Assembly: GCF_001426905.1 (NCBI RefSeq)
Contig: NZ_LMFQ01000024.1
Location: forward strand, 192,669 to 256,668
DNA length: 64,000 bases
Source: Caulobacter sp. Root1455
GTDB lineage: Bacteria; Pseudomonadota; Alphaproteobacteria; Caulobacterales; Caulobacteraceae
Direction of reading: 5' to 3'
Made by a program: the position numbers and the translations under genes. Position 1 is the first letter of the stretch, and each line of letters starts with the position of its first letter. The notes under the pieces are model-generated. The model did not search any database. It worked only from the letters and a program-made list of their open reading frames with translations, and was not told the DNA's origin. Below are positions 27,911 to 38,025 of the stretch, piece after piece.

Positions 27911-28342
27911 TCAGAGGCCCCGCAAAAGCCCGTCCAGGCGGGCTTTGACGGCCTGCAGGTCGTCCAGCGCCAGGACCAGCCGGCCCCGCGCCTCCTCGGC
28001 CAGCTCGCCGCGCGGAGACGAATCGATCGGCCCGGCGGCGGTCAGGCCGTCCAGCGAGGCCGAGCCGTTGTCGCCCAGCCCCGCGGCGATCACATGGGTC
28101 AGGCCCTGCTCGCGGTGCAGCTTCTGCACGCCCTTGATCGTGTAGCCCTCGGCGTGCAGCAGGGCGCGCACGCCGCTCAGCACGGCGATGTCCTGCGGAC
28201 GGTAGAACCGCCGGCCGCCGGCCCGTTTCATCGGGCGAATGAACGAGAACTTGGTTTCCCAGAAGCGCAGGACGTGCTGCGGCACGCCCAACTCTTCGGC
28301 GGCTTCGGAAATCGTGCGGAAGGCGTTGGGCCCCTTCGCCAC
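27911..28342 (-). CDS. MerR-family transcriptional regulator of the ihfA locus
   Basis: The 143-residue protein has an N-terminal MerR winged helix ([53 protein letters not shown]). Its C-terminal half is short and lacks an obvious ligand-binding or Cys motif. A gene of this kind next to ihfA is conserved across alphaproteobacteria; targets are mostly unknown. Start is a GTG with AAGGGGAAA upstream, 14 bases after ihfA, so cotranscription is likely. Confidence 0.92.
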   Translation of the reverse strand: MAKGPNAFRTISEAAEELGVPQHVLRFWETKFSFIRPMKRAGGRRFYRPQDIAVLSGVRALLHAEGYTIKGVQKLHREQGLTHVIAAGLGDNGSASLDGLTAAGPIDSSPRGELAEEARGRLVLALDDLQAVKARLDGLLRGL

Positions 28343-28356
28343 CGCGTGATTTCCCC

Positions 28357-28659
28357 TTAGCCGCCCAAGGCGCGGTCGATTCGCGCCTTCATGACTTGCG
28401 AGGCCCGGAAACCGATCACCCGGCGGGGCTCGATCTCGGCGGGCTCTCCTGTCTTGGGATTGCGCCCCATGCGGGCCCGCTTGTCACGCACCTGGAAGAC
28501 GCCGAAGCCGGAAAGCTTGACCGTTTCGCCCTGCTCCAGCGCCTCGGCGACCAGATCCAGGGTGCGTTCGACCAGACCCGCGCAATCCTGGCGAGTTAGA
28601 CCGACTTCCTCATGGACCGCCTCGCAGAGATCGGCCCGGGTCAATGTCGCGCCTTTCAT
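28357..28659 (-). CDS. ihfA: Integration host factor subunit alpha
   Basis: IhfA, 100 residues, forms a heterodimer with IhfB that bends DNA at specific sites. The HU/IHF fold is clear: [41 protein letters not shown] with the arm motif, and [14 protein letters not shown]. In Caulobacter IHF assists sigma-54 flagellar promoters and the origin. A good Shine-Dalgarno sequence precedes the ATG; a 189-base gap separates it from fabH. Confidence 0.98.
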   Translation of the reverse strand: MKGATLTRADLCEAVHEEVGLTRQDCAGLVERTLDLVAEALEQGETVKLSGFGVFQVRDKRARMGRNPKTGEPAEIEPRRVIGFRASQVMKARIDRALGG

Positions 28660-28848
28660 GACGCCCCCTTACGCTTGATCGACAAACCCCAGAGCGCCCG
28701 CGTTCGCCAGGGCGGAGCCCCACGTTTCCGCTACGCGCTCACATCAACTCAAGCCTGCATGCCGCGATTATCGCATGGAGTCAAAGGCTGAGCGCCAAGA
28801 CTTGAGACGATAGCGCAAGCTGACGGCCGAAAATGGGCAAGCTTGGCC

Positions 28849-29826
28849 TTAAAGTCGCAGAACGCAGGCGCCCCAGGTCAGTCCGCCGCCCATCGCCTCG
28901 AGCAGCAGCAGCTGGCCCGGCTTGATGCGGCCGTCGGCGATTCCCTGGGCGAAGGCCAGGGGGATCGAGGCGGCCGAGGTGTTGGCGTGCAGGGCGACGG
29001 TCGAGATCACCTTGTCCTCGTCGATGCCCACCCGATGAGCGACGCCGGCCAGGATCCGCTGGTTGGCCTGGTGCGGGATGAACCAGTCGACCTCGGGAAT
29101 CGTCACGTGCGCGGCCTCGGCCGCGGCGTGTATCGCCTCGGAGATGTTGATCACCGCGTGCTTGAACACCTGGTTGCCCAGCATGCGCAGCTTGCCCACC
29201 GTGCCCGTGGTCGACGGACCGCCGTCGACATAGAGCAACTCCTGCTTGGTCCCGTCGGCGCGCAGGGCGAAGCCCAGCAAGCCCTGGTCGGCCGTGGTCC
29301 CCTGCCCTTCGCGGGGCTCCAGCACCACCGCCCCGGCCCCGTCTCCGAACAGCACGCAGGTGCCGCGGTCGGTCCAGTCCATCAGCCGGGTCATGGCCTC
29401 GGCCCCGATCACCACGGCGCACTTGGCGTGGCCGCGCGCCACGAAGCCGTCGGCGACGCTGAGCGCGTAGACGAAGCCCGAGCAGACGGCCTGGACGTCG
29501 AAGGCGATGCCGACCGGCGCGCCCAGCTTGCGCTGGACGATGGTGGCGGTGGCCGGGAAGGTCATGTCCGGGGTGGTGGTGGCGACGATGATCAGGTCGA
29601 CGTCGGCCGCGGTCTTGCCGGCCCGCTCCAGCGCCTGCTGGGCGGCGCGGAAGGCCAGGTCCGAGACCGGCTGGTCGTCGGCCACCATGTGGCGCTGGCG
29701 GATGCCCGTCCGCTCGACGATCCAGGCGTCGCTGGTGTCGACGGTCTCGGCCAACTGATCGTTGGTGACGATGTTGTCCGGCAGATAGGCTCCGACGCCG
29801 GTGACGGCGCTACGAATTACGCTCAC
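28849..29826 (-). CDS. fabH: 3-oxoacyl-[ACP] synthase III
   Basis: FabH, 325 residues, condenses acetyl-CoA with malonyl-ACP to start fatty acid synthesis. Thiolase-fold motifs: GVGAYLPDNIVTND, TGIRQRHMV, the active-site Cys in VQAVCSGFVYAL, the His region DWFIPHQANQRIL and the Asn motif VALHANTSAASIPLA. It starts with GTG overlapping the plsX stop (GTGA), so it is translationally coupled. Confidence 0.98.
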   Translation of the reverse strand: MSVIRSAVTGVGAYLPDNIVTNDQLAETVDTSDAWIVERTGIRQRHMVADDQPVSDLAFRAAQQALERAGKTAADVDLIIVATTTPDMTFPATATIVQRKLGAPVGIAFDVQAVCSGFVYALSVADGFVARGHAKCAVVIGAEAMTRLMDWTDRGTCVLFGDGAGAVVLEPREGQGTTADQGLLGFALRADGTKQELLYVDGGPSTTGTVGKLRMLGNQVFKHAVINISEAIHAAAEAAHVTIPEVDWFIPHQANQRILAGVAHRVGIDEDKVISTVALHANTSAASIPLAFAQGIADGRIKPGQLLLLEAMGGGLTWGACVLRL

Positions 29827-30911
29827 TCGGAAGCTCCCTGGCCCTCGGCGCCCGACACGCCTCCGGCCGTTTCTTCTACACCGGACCTAAGGCCGGTTTC
29901 CGTCAGGCGTTTCAAGTTGCGGTCGATCTCGGCCGAGAAGTCGCTGCGGACCAGGTCCACCGCCACGCGGATGGCCGAGGCGTAGCCGATGGCGTCCGCC
30001 CCGCCGTGGCTCTTGACCACGATGCCGTTGAGGCCCAGCAGCGGGCCGCCGTTGACCCGGCCGGGATCCAGGCGCCGGCGCATCTTCTTCAGCGCGCCCG
30101 AGGCGATCACCGCCCCCATCATGGCCAGCGGGCCGGAGGTCAGGGTGGTCTTGATCTCGGCGGCGAAGAACCGGGCCAGGCCCTCGGCGGTCTTCAGGGC
30201 CACGTTGCCGGTGAAGCCGTCGGTGACGACCACGTCGACCGTGCCCTTGGCGATGTCCGTGCCCTCGACGAAGCCGCGATAGTCGAAGTCCAGCTTGGTC
30301 TCCTTGAGGATGGCGTGCGCCTCGCGCACGTCCTCATGGCCCTTCTGGTCCTCGGACCCGACATTGAGCAGGCCCACGGTCGGGCGCACCGAGCCGTGCA
30401 CCGCGTGGTGGAAGGCCGCGCCCATGATCGCGAACTCGATCAGCTGCTTGGCGTCGCTCTCGATGTTGGCGCCGACGTCGAGCACGGCCGAGACGCCCTG
30501 CATCGTCGGCCAGCTGGCCACGATCGCCGGCCGCTCAAGATTGGCGCCCATGCGCAGGATCAGCTTGGAGATCGCCATCAGGGCGCCGGTGTTGCCGGCC
30601 GAAACGCAGGCGGCGGCCTCGCCGGCCCGGATCGCCTCGACCGCGTTCCAGAGGCTGGTGCCCTTGCCCCGGCGCATGGCCTGGGCGGGCTTTTCCTCCA
30701 TCGAGATGGCCTTGTCGGTGTGGCGCACCTCGCTGACCGCCCGGGCGTCCGGGAACTTGGCCAGTTGGGCGTTCAGCTGGGCTTCGTCGCCATGCAGCAG
30801 GAAGCGGACGTCGGGAAGGCTCTTGGCGGCGAGCGCCACGGCCGGAACGATCACGGACGGGCCGTGATCCCCGCCCATGGCGTCGATCGAAATGACTACG
30901 GGGTGAGGCAC
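29823..30911 (-). CDS. plsX: Phosphate acyltransferase PlsX
   Basis: PlsX, 362 residues, makes acyl-phosphate from acyl-ACP for phospholipid synthesis. Characteristic parts: ISIDAMGGDHGPSVIVP at the N-terminus, AMRRGKGTSLWNAVEAI, AAFHHAVHGSVRPTVGLLN and VVTDGFTGNVALKTAEG. It starts with GTG and lies between yceD and fabH, the usual alphaproteobacterial lipid block. Confidence 0.98.
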   Translation of the reverse strand: MPHPVVISIDAMGGDHGPSVIVPAVALAAKSLPDVRFLLHGDEAQLNAQLAKFPDARAVSEVRHTDKAISMEEKPAQAMRRGKGTSLWNAVEAIRAGEAAACVSAGNTGALMAISKLILRMGANLERPAIVASWPTMQGVSAVLDVGANIESDAKQLIEFAIMGAAFHHAVHGSVRPTVGLLNVGSEDQKGHEDVREAHAILKETKLDFDYRGFVEGTDIAKGTVDVVVTDGFTGNVALKTAEGLARFFAAEIKTTLTSGPLAMMGAVIASGALKKMRRRLDPGRVNGGPLLGLNGIVVKSHGGADAIGYASAIRVAVDLVRSDFSAEIDRNLKRLTETGLRSGVEETAGGVSGAEGQGASE

Positions 30912-31020
30912 GAGGCGCTATCGGCTCCTGAAGCGGCGCACCGCCCCTTCAAAGGTCAGGGCAAGGCGGCGGGACGATACAGCCGCGGGAATATCACGCA
31001 AGCGGAAGGAATCGGCCATT

Positions 31021-31578
31021 TCAGGCCCCCTCGCCCCCGGTGTCGGGGTCTCCCTTCAGCTTTTTCAGGGCCGCGAAGGGCGAAAGGTCCACCGGCTCGG
31101 CCGGCGGCTGGAACACCGCGCCCGGCTTGCGGGGAAACGGATCCAGCTCCAGGGCCAGGTGCTCGATCACATAGGCCGAGACATCGATGGTCTCGCCTTC
31201 GAGCACGTCGGGGGGATCGTCGCCCTCCGGATCCAGGCCCAGTTCGCCGCCGGCGTCCTCGTCCGGGGGGGCGTATTCGCTGTCGGCCGGCAGGACGTGG
31301 ACGCTGAACCGCGATTCGACCGGCTCCTCGAACTCGTCGGCCGAGACGCTGCACACCCGGGTCACCCGGGCGCGGATCAGGCCCGAGACCTCGGCGCCGT
31401 CCATCCAGGGCCGCAGGAAGACCTCGGCGGTCAGCGATTCCAGCGAAACCAGGCCCAGGGTCTTGGCGATCTCGCGGCGCGCGGCTTCGTCCGGCTCGAA
31501 TCGCAGATCCACGCCGCCGCGGCTCACCCGGCCCAGGGAGACCGCGCTGGGCCAGGGATCGATCACGCCTTCGGCCAT
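31021..31578 (-). CDS. YceD (DUF177) family protein
   Basis: The 185-residue protein of the DUF177/YceD family, normally encoded before rpmF/plsX and linked to 23S rRNA metabolism in bacteria and plants. The conserved VTRVCSVSADEFEEPVE segment and the C-terminal motif DLSPFAALKKLKGD are present, with an acidic stretch between. It overlaps the UQCC-chaperone gene by 16 bases. No rpmF is present here. Confidence 0.93.
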   Translation of the reverse strand: MAEGVIDPWPSAVSLGRVSRGGVDLRFEPDEAARREIAKTLGLVSLESLTAEVFLRPWMDGAEVSGLIRARVTRVCSVSADEFEEPVESRFSVHVLPADSEYAPPDEDAGGELGLDPEGDDPPDVLEGETIDVSAYVIEHLALELDPFPRKPGAVFQPPAEPVDLSPFAALKKLKGDPDTGGEGA

Positions 31579-32093
31579 TGGGCCTCTCCTTGCAGCAAGG
31601 TCTCGAGCGGCTGGGCCGCCAATCGGTCGCGCGCGGCGACCACATAGTCGGTCAGGCCCGCCACGTCGCCCTCGCCGCGCTCCTCGAAGGCGGTGCGGGC
31701 CAGGGCGGCGCTCAGCACCGATCGGTCGGGCAAGGCGGTCGCCGCCTCGTCGAACGCCTTGAGGCGGCCATAGGCGGCCCCGACCAGCTTCTTCATCTTC
31801 TTGCCGACGGCGGTGTCGGACACGCCGATCTCGCGGAAGGCGTCGTCCAGGCCGCGCGTATAGGCGTTGAAGGTCTCCTGCGAAACCTCGGCCGCCGAGT
31901 CGCCCTGGCCCTTCAACCGCTCCAGCAGCAGCGCCACGTGCAGGGTGAACAGCTCGAACCGGCCCTCCATCGAATCGTGCACGCCCATCTGGGCGTAAAA
32001 CGCCGGAGAACGGGCCTGAGCCACCGCCGACGCATAGAGTTTGCCCCCCGCCGCCTTGGCGGGCCTGGGTTTGAGCAGCCGGTCCAGAAACAT
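31563..32093 (-). CDS. Ubiquinol-cytochrome c chaperone family protein
   Basis: The 176-residue protein resembles the CBP3/UQCC1 family, which helps cytochrome b or bc1 complex assembly in mitochondria and is widespread in alphaproteobacteria. Supporting stretches: YAQMGVHDSMEGRFELFTLH, SQETFNAYTRGLDDAFREIG and VSDTAVGKKMKKLVGAAYGR. I chose the ATG at 32093 over 32120. It is first in the yceD-plsX-fabH block and divergent from bamE. Confidence 0.92.
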   Translation of the reverse strand: MFLDRLLKPRPAKAAGGKLYASAVAQARSPAFYAQMGVHDSMEGRFELFTLHVALLLERLKGQGDSAAEVSQETFNAYTRGLDDAFREIGVSDTAVGKKMKKLVGAAYGRLKAFDEAATALPDRSVLSAALARTAFEERGEGDVAGLTDYVVAARDRLAAQPLETLLQGEAQWPKA

Positions 32094-32213
32094 CACTTCG
32101 CCTCGATTTCGCCGCGACACGGAACTAGTTAGCCGTTCAATCCACGCGGACCATTGAACTAAGCCCGCGCGGGCGATAGGTCAAAGTCAGCCTGCCTAGG
32201 TTCCGGAGCCTCA

Positions 32214-32699
32214 ATGTTTCGTCCTGCCGTTCTCGCCGCCGCCGTCATCGGCCTCGCCGTCGTCGCCGGGGGCTGCACGCCGCTGACGAGCTATTCGGGC
32301 TTCCAGGCCATCGAGGCCAAGCCTGTCGACATGAAGGTCGGCGAGGACACCAAGTCGACGGTGACGGAAAAGCTGGGCTCGCCCTCGGCCACGTCCACCT
32401 TCGACCAGAACGCCTGGTACTACATCTCGCAGACCACCGACCGCGTGGCCTTCTACAGGCCGCGGGTAATCAAGCGCGACGTGGTGGCGATCAAGTTCAA
32501 TCCGACCGACGAAAAGGTCGCCTCGGTCGACACCTACACGCTGAAGGACGGCAAGGTCATCGCCTACAACGGCCATGAGACCCCGACCCGCGGCCGCGAG
32601 ATGACGATCCTCGAACAGCTGCTGGGCAATGTCGGCCGCGGCGGCATGCTGCCGCAAGACGACGAGTCCCCCGGCAACCGCCCGCAGGACCGTCGCTAG
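32214..32699 (+). CDS. bamE: Outer membrane protein assembly factor BamE
   Basis: BamE, 161 residues, is a lipoprotein of the BAM complex that inserts beta-barrel proteins. A signal peptide ends in lipobox VAGGC (Cys near residue 21). The SmpA/OmlA fold shows VGEDTKSTVTEKLGSPSATS, WYYIS and the downstream strand region DVVAIKF. A Pro/Arg-rich tail follows. CGGAG precedes the ATG. The position divergent from the UQCC-chaperone gene is typical of alphaproteobacteria. Confidence 0.95.
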   Translation: MFRPAVLAAAVIGLAVVAGGCTPLTSYSGFQAIEAKPVDMKVGEDTKSTVTEKLGSPSATSTFDQNAWYYISQTTDRVAFYRPRVIKRDVVAIKFNPTDEKVASVDTYTLKDGKVIAYNGHETPTRGREMTILEQLLGNVGRGGMLPQDDESPGNRPQDRR

Positions 32700-32872
32700 A
32701 CGCCTTCTCCGAGGGAAGGTTTCGCCGCACAACTCGTTAAGCATAAGCGGCTGAAATTCCGCGACAATTTGCCGTCGCGTCAACGGTTTCTAAACGACGA
32801 GCTCGATACAATCCCAGGAAGCAAGGCTGCGGCGACGTACCGTGACGCCGCGACTTTCCGGGAGGATGACCC

Positions 32873-33445
32873 TTGAGCGCGCCCGATCTGCGTCCGTTGA
32901 CGGTGCTCATCATCGATGACAACGCGCCGATGCGCGAGATCATCGGCGCGGTCCTGAAATCGCTGGGCATCCGCAAGATTCTCGAGGCCAACGACGGCGT
33001 CGAAGCGCTGAAGATCGTCACCGAGCGCGAAATCGACATCATCTTCACCGACCTGAAGATGCAGCCGGTCGACGGCCTGGCCTTCGTCCGCTGGGTGCGC
33101 ACCTCGCCGGCCAGCAACAATCCCTATGTCCCCATCATCATGGTCACCGGCCACGCCACCCGCGCCAGCCTCGACGAGGCCGTCCAGGCCGGGGTCACCG
33201 AATTCCTGGCCAAGCCCCTCACCGCGCGGGGCGTGCTGCATCGGGTCAACGAGGTGATCAACAACCCGCGTGAATTCGTCCGGGTCGGGGCCTATTTCGG
33301 CCCCTGCCGCCGCCGCAAGATCGACCATGACTACCTGGGCGATGAACGGCGCGGCGTCGCCGAGACGGCCGCCCCCCAGGTCTTCACCGACGCCAGCGGC
33401 CACGCCGCCCCCGAGCCGATCCTCAATCCCGAAGACATCTACTGA
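32873..33445 (+). CDS. Stand-alone receiver-domain response regulator with Arg-rich tail
   Basis: The 190-residue protein has a CheY-like receiver at about residues 9-130 with acidic pocket Asp15/Asp16, phosphoacceptor Asp60 (FTDLKMQPVDG), the Thr/Ser position in VTGHAT and Lys114 (FLAKPL). The last 60 residues carry GAYFGPCRRRK and a DERR motif but no DNA-binding or enzyme domain. Such alphaproteobacterial receivers signal by protein or ligand binding. Start is a TTG with GGAGG upstream. No partner kinase is adjacent. It is convergent with the DASS transporter with abutting stop codons. Confidence 0.92.
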   Translation: MSAPDLRPLTVLIIDDNAPMREIIGAVLKSLGIRKILEANDGVEALKIVTEREIDIIFTDLKMQPVDGLAFVRWVRTSPASNNPYVPIIMVTGHATRASLDEAVQAGVTEFLAKPLTARGVLHRVNEVINNPREFVRVGAYFGPCRRRKIDHDYLGDERRGVAETAAPQVFTDASGHAAPEPILNPEDIY

Positions 33446-35230
33446 TCATCGGCCGGTGAGCGGCCAGACCAGCGCGATCAGGCTGGGGGCCACGACCAGG
33501 ATCAGCACCGTGAGCGGCGCCCCCAGCCTGGCGTAATCGCCGAACCGATACCCTCCCGGTCCCAGCACCAGCGTGTTGCACTGGTGGCCGACCGGCGTGA
33601 GGAAGTCGCAGCCCGCCCCGACCGCCACCGCCATCAGGAACGGGTCCGGACTGAGACCCAGATGCTTGGCCAGGCCCAGGCCGATCGGGGCGACGATCAG
33701 CACCGTGGCGGCGTTGTTCAGGAACGGCGTGGCCGCCATGGCCACGGCCATCATCGCCGTCAGGGTCAGCAGCGGCGGCAGGCCGTGGAACGCGCCCGAC
33801 AGCCAGCCGGCGATCAGGTCGGTGCCGCCGCTGGCCTGGACCGTGTCGCTGACCGGGATCAGGGCCGCCACCAGCACCAGCACGGGGGCGTCCAGCGCCG
33901 CATAGGCCTCGCGCATCCGCAGGGCGCCGGTGGCCACCACAAGGACAGCGGCCGCGAAGAAGCCCCCGGCCACCGGCAGCACGCCGAAGGCGACCAGCAG
34001 CATGGCCACGGCCAGGATCGCGGTCGGCAGCAGGGCGTGACGCATGCCGCCCAGCCGCACCTCGCGCTCGGCCAACGGCAGGCAGCCCAAGGCCTGCAAA
34101 GCCGTCGGGAGCTTCTGTTCGGCGCCTTGCAGCACAAGGACGTCGCCAGCTTTCATCCGCACCGTGGCCAGCCGTCCGGCCATCCGGTAGCCGGCGCGAC
34201 TGACGCCCAGCAGATTGACGCCATAGGTGTGATTCAGCGCCAGGCTCTTGGCCGTCTGGCCGATCAGGTCGGACTCCGCGCCGATCACCGCCTCGACCAC
34301 CCGCACCTCGTCGGTCGGCTCCTCCATCACGACGGGGCGGTCGGCGTCGCTCAGCTTCAGCCTGGCCTTGACGATCAGTTCGTTCAGTTCTTGCTGCTGT
34401 CCTTCGAGCAGCAGCACATCGCCCGGCAACAGCTTGCGGTTGGGATGCGGCGAGGCGATCTGCCGGCGGTCGCGCAGCAGGGCCACGACGGCCACCGCCT
34501 CCCCCGCCGCCTTCCGCAGATCGGCGATCCGCGACTGCTCGAAGGTCCAGCCGTCGGGGATCTCCACCTCGGTGACATAGGCGTTGGCGGCCAGGGCCGC
34601 GTCGATGTCGATGGCCGCGGTGCGGCCTTTGGGCAGCAGGCGGTAGGCGAAGGCCAGGTACAGGATCGCCAGCACCGCCAGGGTCCCGCCCACGGGCATG
34701 AAGTCGAACATGGCGAAGGGCTCGCCCAGGGCCTCGTGCCGTACTTCCGAAACGATGATGTTGGGCGAGGTGCCGACCAGCACGGCCAGGCCGCCGACCA
34801 GGGAGCCGAACGACATTGGCATCAGCAGCCGCCCGGGCGACACGCCGGTGTTGCGGGCGATGCGCAGGGCCGAAGGCATCATCAGCGCAAGGGCCCCGAC
34901 GTTCTTGGTGGCCATCGACAGCAGGGTCGTGACCGTGGACAGCACGGGCACTTGGGTGCGCTCGTCCTTCAGGTGCGGCAGCAGCGGCGCCATCAGGGTG
35001 TCGACCAGGCCCGACCGCGATATCGCGGCGCTCAGCACCAGGGCGCTTGCGATGATCACCACGATGTCGTTGGAAAAGCCGTCGAAGGCCGACTTGATCG
35101 GGATGAGCCCGAACAACAGCCCGACGGCCAGGGCGCCCAGGGCGACCAAGTCGTAGCGCCATCGCCCCCAGATGAAGCAAAGCACCGTCGCGCCGATCAG
35201 GCCGAAGGACAGTCCCTGCTGCAACGTCAT
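33446..35230 (-). CDS. SLC13/DASS-type anion transporter with TrkA-C domains
   Basis: The 594-residue inner-membrane transporter has N- and C-terminal halves of several helices each, flanking two cytosolic RCK_C/TrkA-C-like modules at about residues 205-380 (LLPGDVLLLEG and MKAGDVLVLQG mark them). DASS motifs with the two re-entrant loops: VGTSPNIIVSE and FLTPVGHQCNTLVLGPG. Relatives carry sulfate, di- or tricarboxylates with sodium; substrate unknown. It starts at the ATG 35230. Confidence 0.93.
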   Translation of the reverse strand: MTLQQGLSFGLIGATVLCFIWGRWRYDLVALGALAVGLLFGLIPIKSAFDGFSNDIVVIIASALVLSAAISRSGLVDTLMAPLLPHLKDERTQVPVLSTVTTLLSMATKNVGALALMMPSALRIARNTGVSPGRLLMPMSFGSLVGGLAVLVGTSPNIIVSEVRHEALGEPFAMFDFMPVGGTLAVLAILYLAFAYRLLPKGRTAAIDIDAALAANAYVTEVEIPDGWTFEQSRIADLRKAAGEAVAVVALLRDRRQIASPHPNRKLLPGDVLLLEGQQQELNELIVKARLKLSDADRPVVMEEPTDEVRVVEAVIGAESDLIGQTAKSLALNHTYGVNLLGVSRAGYRMAGRLATVRMKAGDVLVLQGAEQKLPTALQALGCLPLAEREVRLGGMRHALLPTAILAVAMLLVAFGVLPVAGGFFAAAVLVVATGALRMREAYAALDAPVLVLVAALIPVSDTVQASGGTDLIAGWLSGAFHGLPPLLTLTAMMAVAMAATPFLNNAATVLIVAPIGLGLAKHLGLSPDPFLMAVAVGAGCDFLTPVGHQCNTLVLGPGGYRFGDYARLGAPLTVLILVVAPSLIALVWPLTGR

Positions 35231-35439
35231 GCTTTATCACCCCGCCGGCCACAAGCTTGGCCCGGGGGGAGAACGGCGGCGGCGACGTTCCGTTCACCGC
35301 CCTGCCCCACCACAGCGACAACCCGCCGCATGAACGCAGCACAACGCCCGACACCGGGAACGTTCAGGTGGCCAAGCGCCTTATGGCCTCCATCGGACGC
35401 GTCGGGCGCCCGACAGGACATCGTCGGAGACTAAACACC

Positions 35440-35805
35440 ATGAAGCGCACTCTTTTCGCCCTGGCCGCCCTAGCCACCGTCGCGGCCGCTCCCCTGGCCG
35501 CCCAGGCCGCCCCGTGGCAGCCGATCAACCAGCGTCAGGCCAATCTGGAGCACCGCATCGACGTGGGCGTCCGCAACGGCTCCCTGACCCGCTCCGAAGC
35601 CCAGCGCCTGCGCGGCGAGTTCCGCGCGATCAGTCGCCTGGAGGTCAGCTATCGCCGGTCGCACGGCCTGTCGATGCGCGAGCGCGCCGACCTGGACGCC
35701 CGCTTCGACCGCCTGAGCCGCCAGATCCAGATGGAACGTCGCGACCGCGATGATCGCCACGACCGTTACGACCACAACGATCGTCACGACGGTCGCCGCA
35801 GCTAA
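35440..35805 (+). CDS. Small basic periplasmic protein with His/Asp/Arg-rich tail
   Basis: The 121-residue protein has a clean signal peptide (LAAQAAPWQ). The mature part is helical: QRQANLEHRIDVGVRNGSLT followed by EAQRLRGEFRAIS and ERADLDARFDRLSRQIQ, a pattern seen in small periplasmic proteins with EF-hand-like or LTXXQ-like helices. The last 25 residues are almost all Asp, His, Arg, Tyr and Asn, suggesting metal binding or a disordered tail. Function unknown; it precedes a strong terminator. Confidence 0.85.
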   Translation: MKRTLFALAALATVAAAPLAAQAAPWQPINQRQANLEHRIDVGVRNGSLTRSEAQRLRGEFRAISRLEVSYRRSHGLSMRERADLDARFDRLSRQIQMERRDRDDRHDRYDHNDRHDGRRS

Positions 35806-35833
35806 GCCGCTCGATCCGAGCGCCCAAATGAAA

Positions 35834-35861
35834 ACGCCCCGGAGGGAGACCTCCGGGGCGT
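35834..35861 (+). terminator. Shared terminator between the basic periplasmic protein gene and hppA
   Basis: A 12-bp perfect stem ACGCCCCGGAGG/CCTCCGGGGCGT with a GAGA loop lies between convergent genes. A weak T-rich tract (TCGTC) follows on the plus strand, and AAAA precedes it, giving a T-run on the minus strand. Confidence 0.85.
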
Positions 35862-35886
35862 CGTCATGTCAGGTCTTCGGTGTCGA

Positions 35887-38025
35887 TCAGACGCCGTGGG
35901 CCAGGACCGCCAGCAGCAGCAGGGCCACGATGTTGGTGATCTTGATCATCGGGTTCACGGCGGGACCCGAGGTGTCCTTGTAGGGGTCGCCGACGGTGTC
36001 GCCGGTGACGGCGGCCTTGTGGGTGTCGCCGCCCTTCTTGTGCAGGACGCCGTCCTTGTCGGTGAAGCCTTCCTCGATCACCTTCTTGGCGTTGTCCCAG
36101 GCCCCGCCGCCGCTGGTCATCGAGATAGCGACGAACAGGCCGGTGACGATCACGCCCATCAGCATGGCGCCCAGCGACGCGAAGGCGTCGACCTTGCCGG
36201 CGATGGCCTTGATCACGAAGAACAGCACCACCGGCGAAACCACCGGCAGCAGGCTGGGCACGATCATCTCGCGGATCGCGGCCTTGGTCAGGATGTCCAC
36301 GGCCTTGCCGTATTCCGGCTTGGTCTCGTAGGTCATGATGCCCGGGTTCTCGCGGAACTGACGGCGCACCTCGGCCACGACCGACTCGGCCGCCCGGCCC
36401 ACGGCCGTCATCGACATGCCGCCGAACAGGAAGGGCAGCAGCCCCCCGAACAGCAGGCCGACCACGACATAGGGGTTGGACAGATCGAAGGTCACCGGAC
36501 CCATGCCGTCGAAGAAGCTGCCCGCCTCGGCGTGCGCCGAGAAGAACTTCAGGTCCTCGGTGTAGGCGGCGAACAGCACCAGGGCGCCCAGGCCGGCCGA
36601 ACCGATGGCGTAGCCCTTGGTCACGGCCTTGGTGGTGTTGCCCACGGCGTCCAGGGCGTCGGTGGTGACGCGGACTTCCGGCGGCAGGCCGGCCATTTCC
36701 GCGATGCCGCCGGCGTTGTCGGTGACCGGGCCGAAGGCGTCCAGGGCGACGATGAAGCCGGCCAGGGACAGCATGGTGGTGGTGGCGATGGCGATGCCGA
36801 ACAGGCCCGCCAGGTTATAGGTCACCAGGATGCCGACGATGATGGTCAGGGCCGGCAGGGCCGTGGATTCCAGCGACATGGCCAGGCCCTGGATCACGTT
36901 GGTGCCGTGACCGGAGACCGAGGCCTGGGCCACCGACTTCACCGGACGGAAGTTGGTGCCGGTGTAGTATTCGGTGATCACCACGATGGCGGCGGTGACC
37001 GCCAGGCCGACCAGGCCGCAGTGGAACAGGTCGGCCGCGCCGAAGGTCTTGGCGCCGACCGTGACGGCCTCGGGCACCAGTTGGAAGATCACCCAGCCCA
37101 CCGCCGGAATGGACAGCGCGCCGGTGACGATCAGGCCCTGGTAGAGGGCGCCCATGATGTTCTGCTTCTTGCCCAGGCGCACGGCGAACGAGCCGATGAT
37201 CGAGGTCACGATGCAGACGGCGCAGATGGCCAGCGGCAGCAGCATCATCGACGACACCGCTTCGGTGCCGCGGAAGAAGATCGCCGCCAGCACCATGGTG
37301 GCGACCGTGGTCACCGCATAGGTCTCGAACAGGTCGGCGGCCATGCCGGCGCAGTCGCCGACGTTGTCGCCGACGTTGTCGGCGATGGTCGCGGCGTTGC
37401 GCGGGTCATCTTCCGGAATGCCGGCCTCGACCTTGCCCACCAGATCGCCGCCCACGTCGGCGCCCTTGGTGAAGATACCGCCGCCCAGACGGGCGAAGAT
37501 CGAGATCAGGCTGGCGCCGAAGCCCAGCGAGACCAGCGAATCGACCACCACGCGGTCGGTGCCCGCATGGCCCGTCTTCAGCAGCACGGCGAAGTAACCG
37601 GCCACGCCGATCAGGGCGAAGCCCGCCACCAGCATGCCGGTGACGGCGCCTGAGGTGAAGGCCATCGACAGGCCCTTGGCCAGGCTCTCGGACGAGGCCT
37701 GGGCAGTGCGGACGTTGGCGCGCACCGAGATCAACATGCCCGCGAAGCCGGCCGCGCCCGACAGGATCGCGCCCAGGGCGAAGCCGACCGGCTGTTCCCA
37801 CGACTTGAAGAAGAAGCTCAGCAAGGCGATGACCACCACGCCGACGATGGCGATCGTCGTGTACTGGCGGTTCAGATAGGCCTGGGCCCCTTCCTGGATC
37901 GCCGCGGCGATCTCCTGCATCTTCGCATTGCCGGGCGAAGCCCGCATCAGAGACGCCGTCTGCACGGCGCCGTACAGCACCGCCAGCAGTCCGGCCCCTA
38001 TGGCCACGTAAAGCCAAGAACTCAT
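35887..38025 (-). CDS. hppA: Proton-pumping membrane pyrophosphatase, K+-independent type
   Basis: HppA, 712 residues and about 16 helices, couples pyrophosphate hydrolysis to proton export. Substrate motifs: [39 protein letters not shown] with the acidic cluster, and DNAGGIAEM. In [14 protein letters not shown] a Lys occupies the position that is Ala in K+-dependent enzymes, which marks the K+-independent type. GAGGGCGA precedes the ATG. Cytosolic pyrophosphate from biosynthesis would drive the pump. Confidence 0.97.
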   Translation of the reverse strand: MSSWLYVAIGAGLLAVLYGAVQTASLMRASPGNAKMQEIAAAIQEGAQAYLNRQYTTIAIVGVVVIALLSFFFKSWEQPVGFALGAILSGAAGFAGMLISVRANVRTAQASSESLAKGLSMAFTSGAVTGMLVAGFALIGVAGYFAVLLKTGHAGTDRVVVDSLVSLGFGASLISIFARLGGGIFTKGADVGGDLVGKVEAGIPEDDPRNAATIADNVGDNVGDCAGMAADLFETYAVTTVATMVLAAIFFRGTEAVSSMMLLPLAICAVCIVTSIIGSFAVRLGKKQNIMGALYQGLIVTGALSIPAVGWVIFQLVPEAVTVGAKTFGAADLFHCGLVGLAVTAAIVVITEYYTGTNFRPVKSVAQASVSGHGTNVIQGLAMSLESTALPALTIIVGILVTYNLAGLFGIAIATTTMLSLAGFIVALDAFGPVTDNAGGIAEMAGLPPEVRVTTDALDAVGNTTKAVTKGYAIGSAGLGALVLFAAYTEDLKFFSAHAEAGSFFDGMGPVTFDLSNPYVVVGLLFGGLLPFLFGGMSMTAVGRAAESVVAEVRRQFRENPGIMTYETKPEYGKAVDILTKAAIREMIVPSLLPVVSPVVLFFVIKAIAGKVDAFASLGAMLMGVIVTGLFVAISMTSGGGAWDNAKKVIEEGFTDKDGVLHKKGGDTHKAAVTGDTVGDPYKDTSGPAVNPMIKITNIVALLLLAVLAHGV

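Noticed and set aside
33584..35434. 616-codon plus-strand frame opposite the DASS transporter
   Set aside because: Shadow of the transporter gene with no motif and skewed composition.
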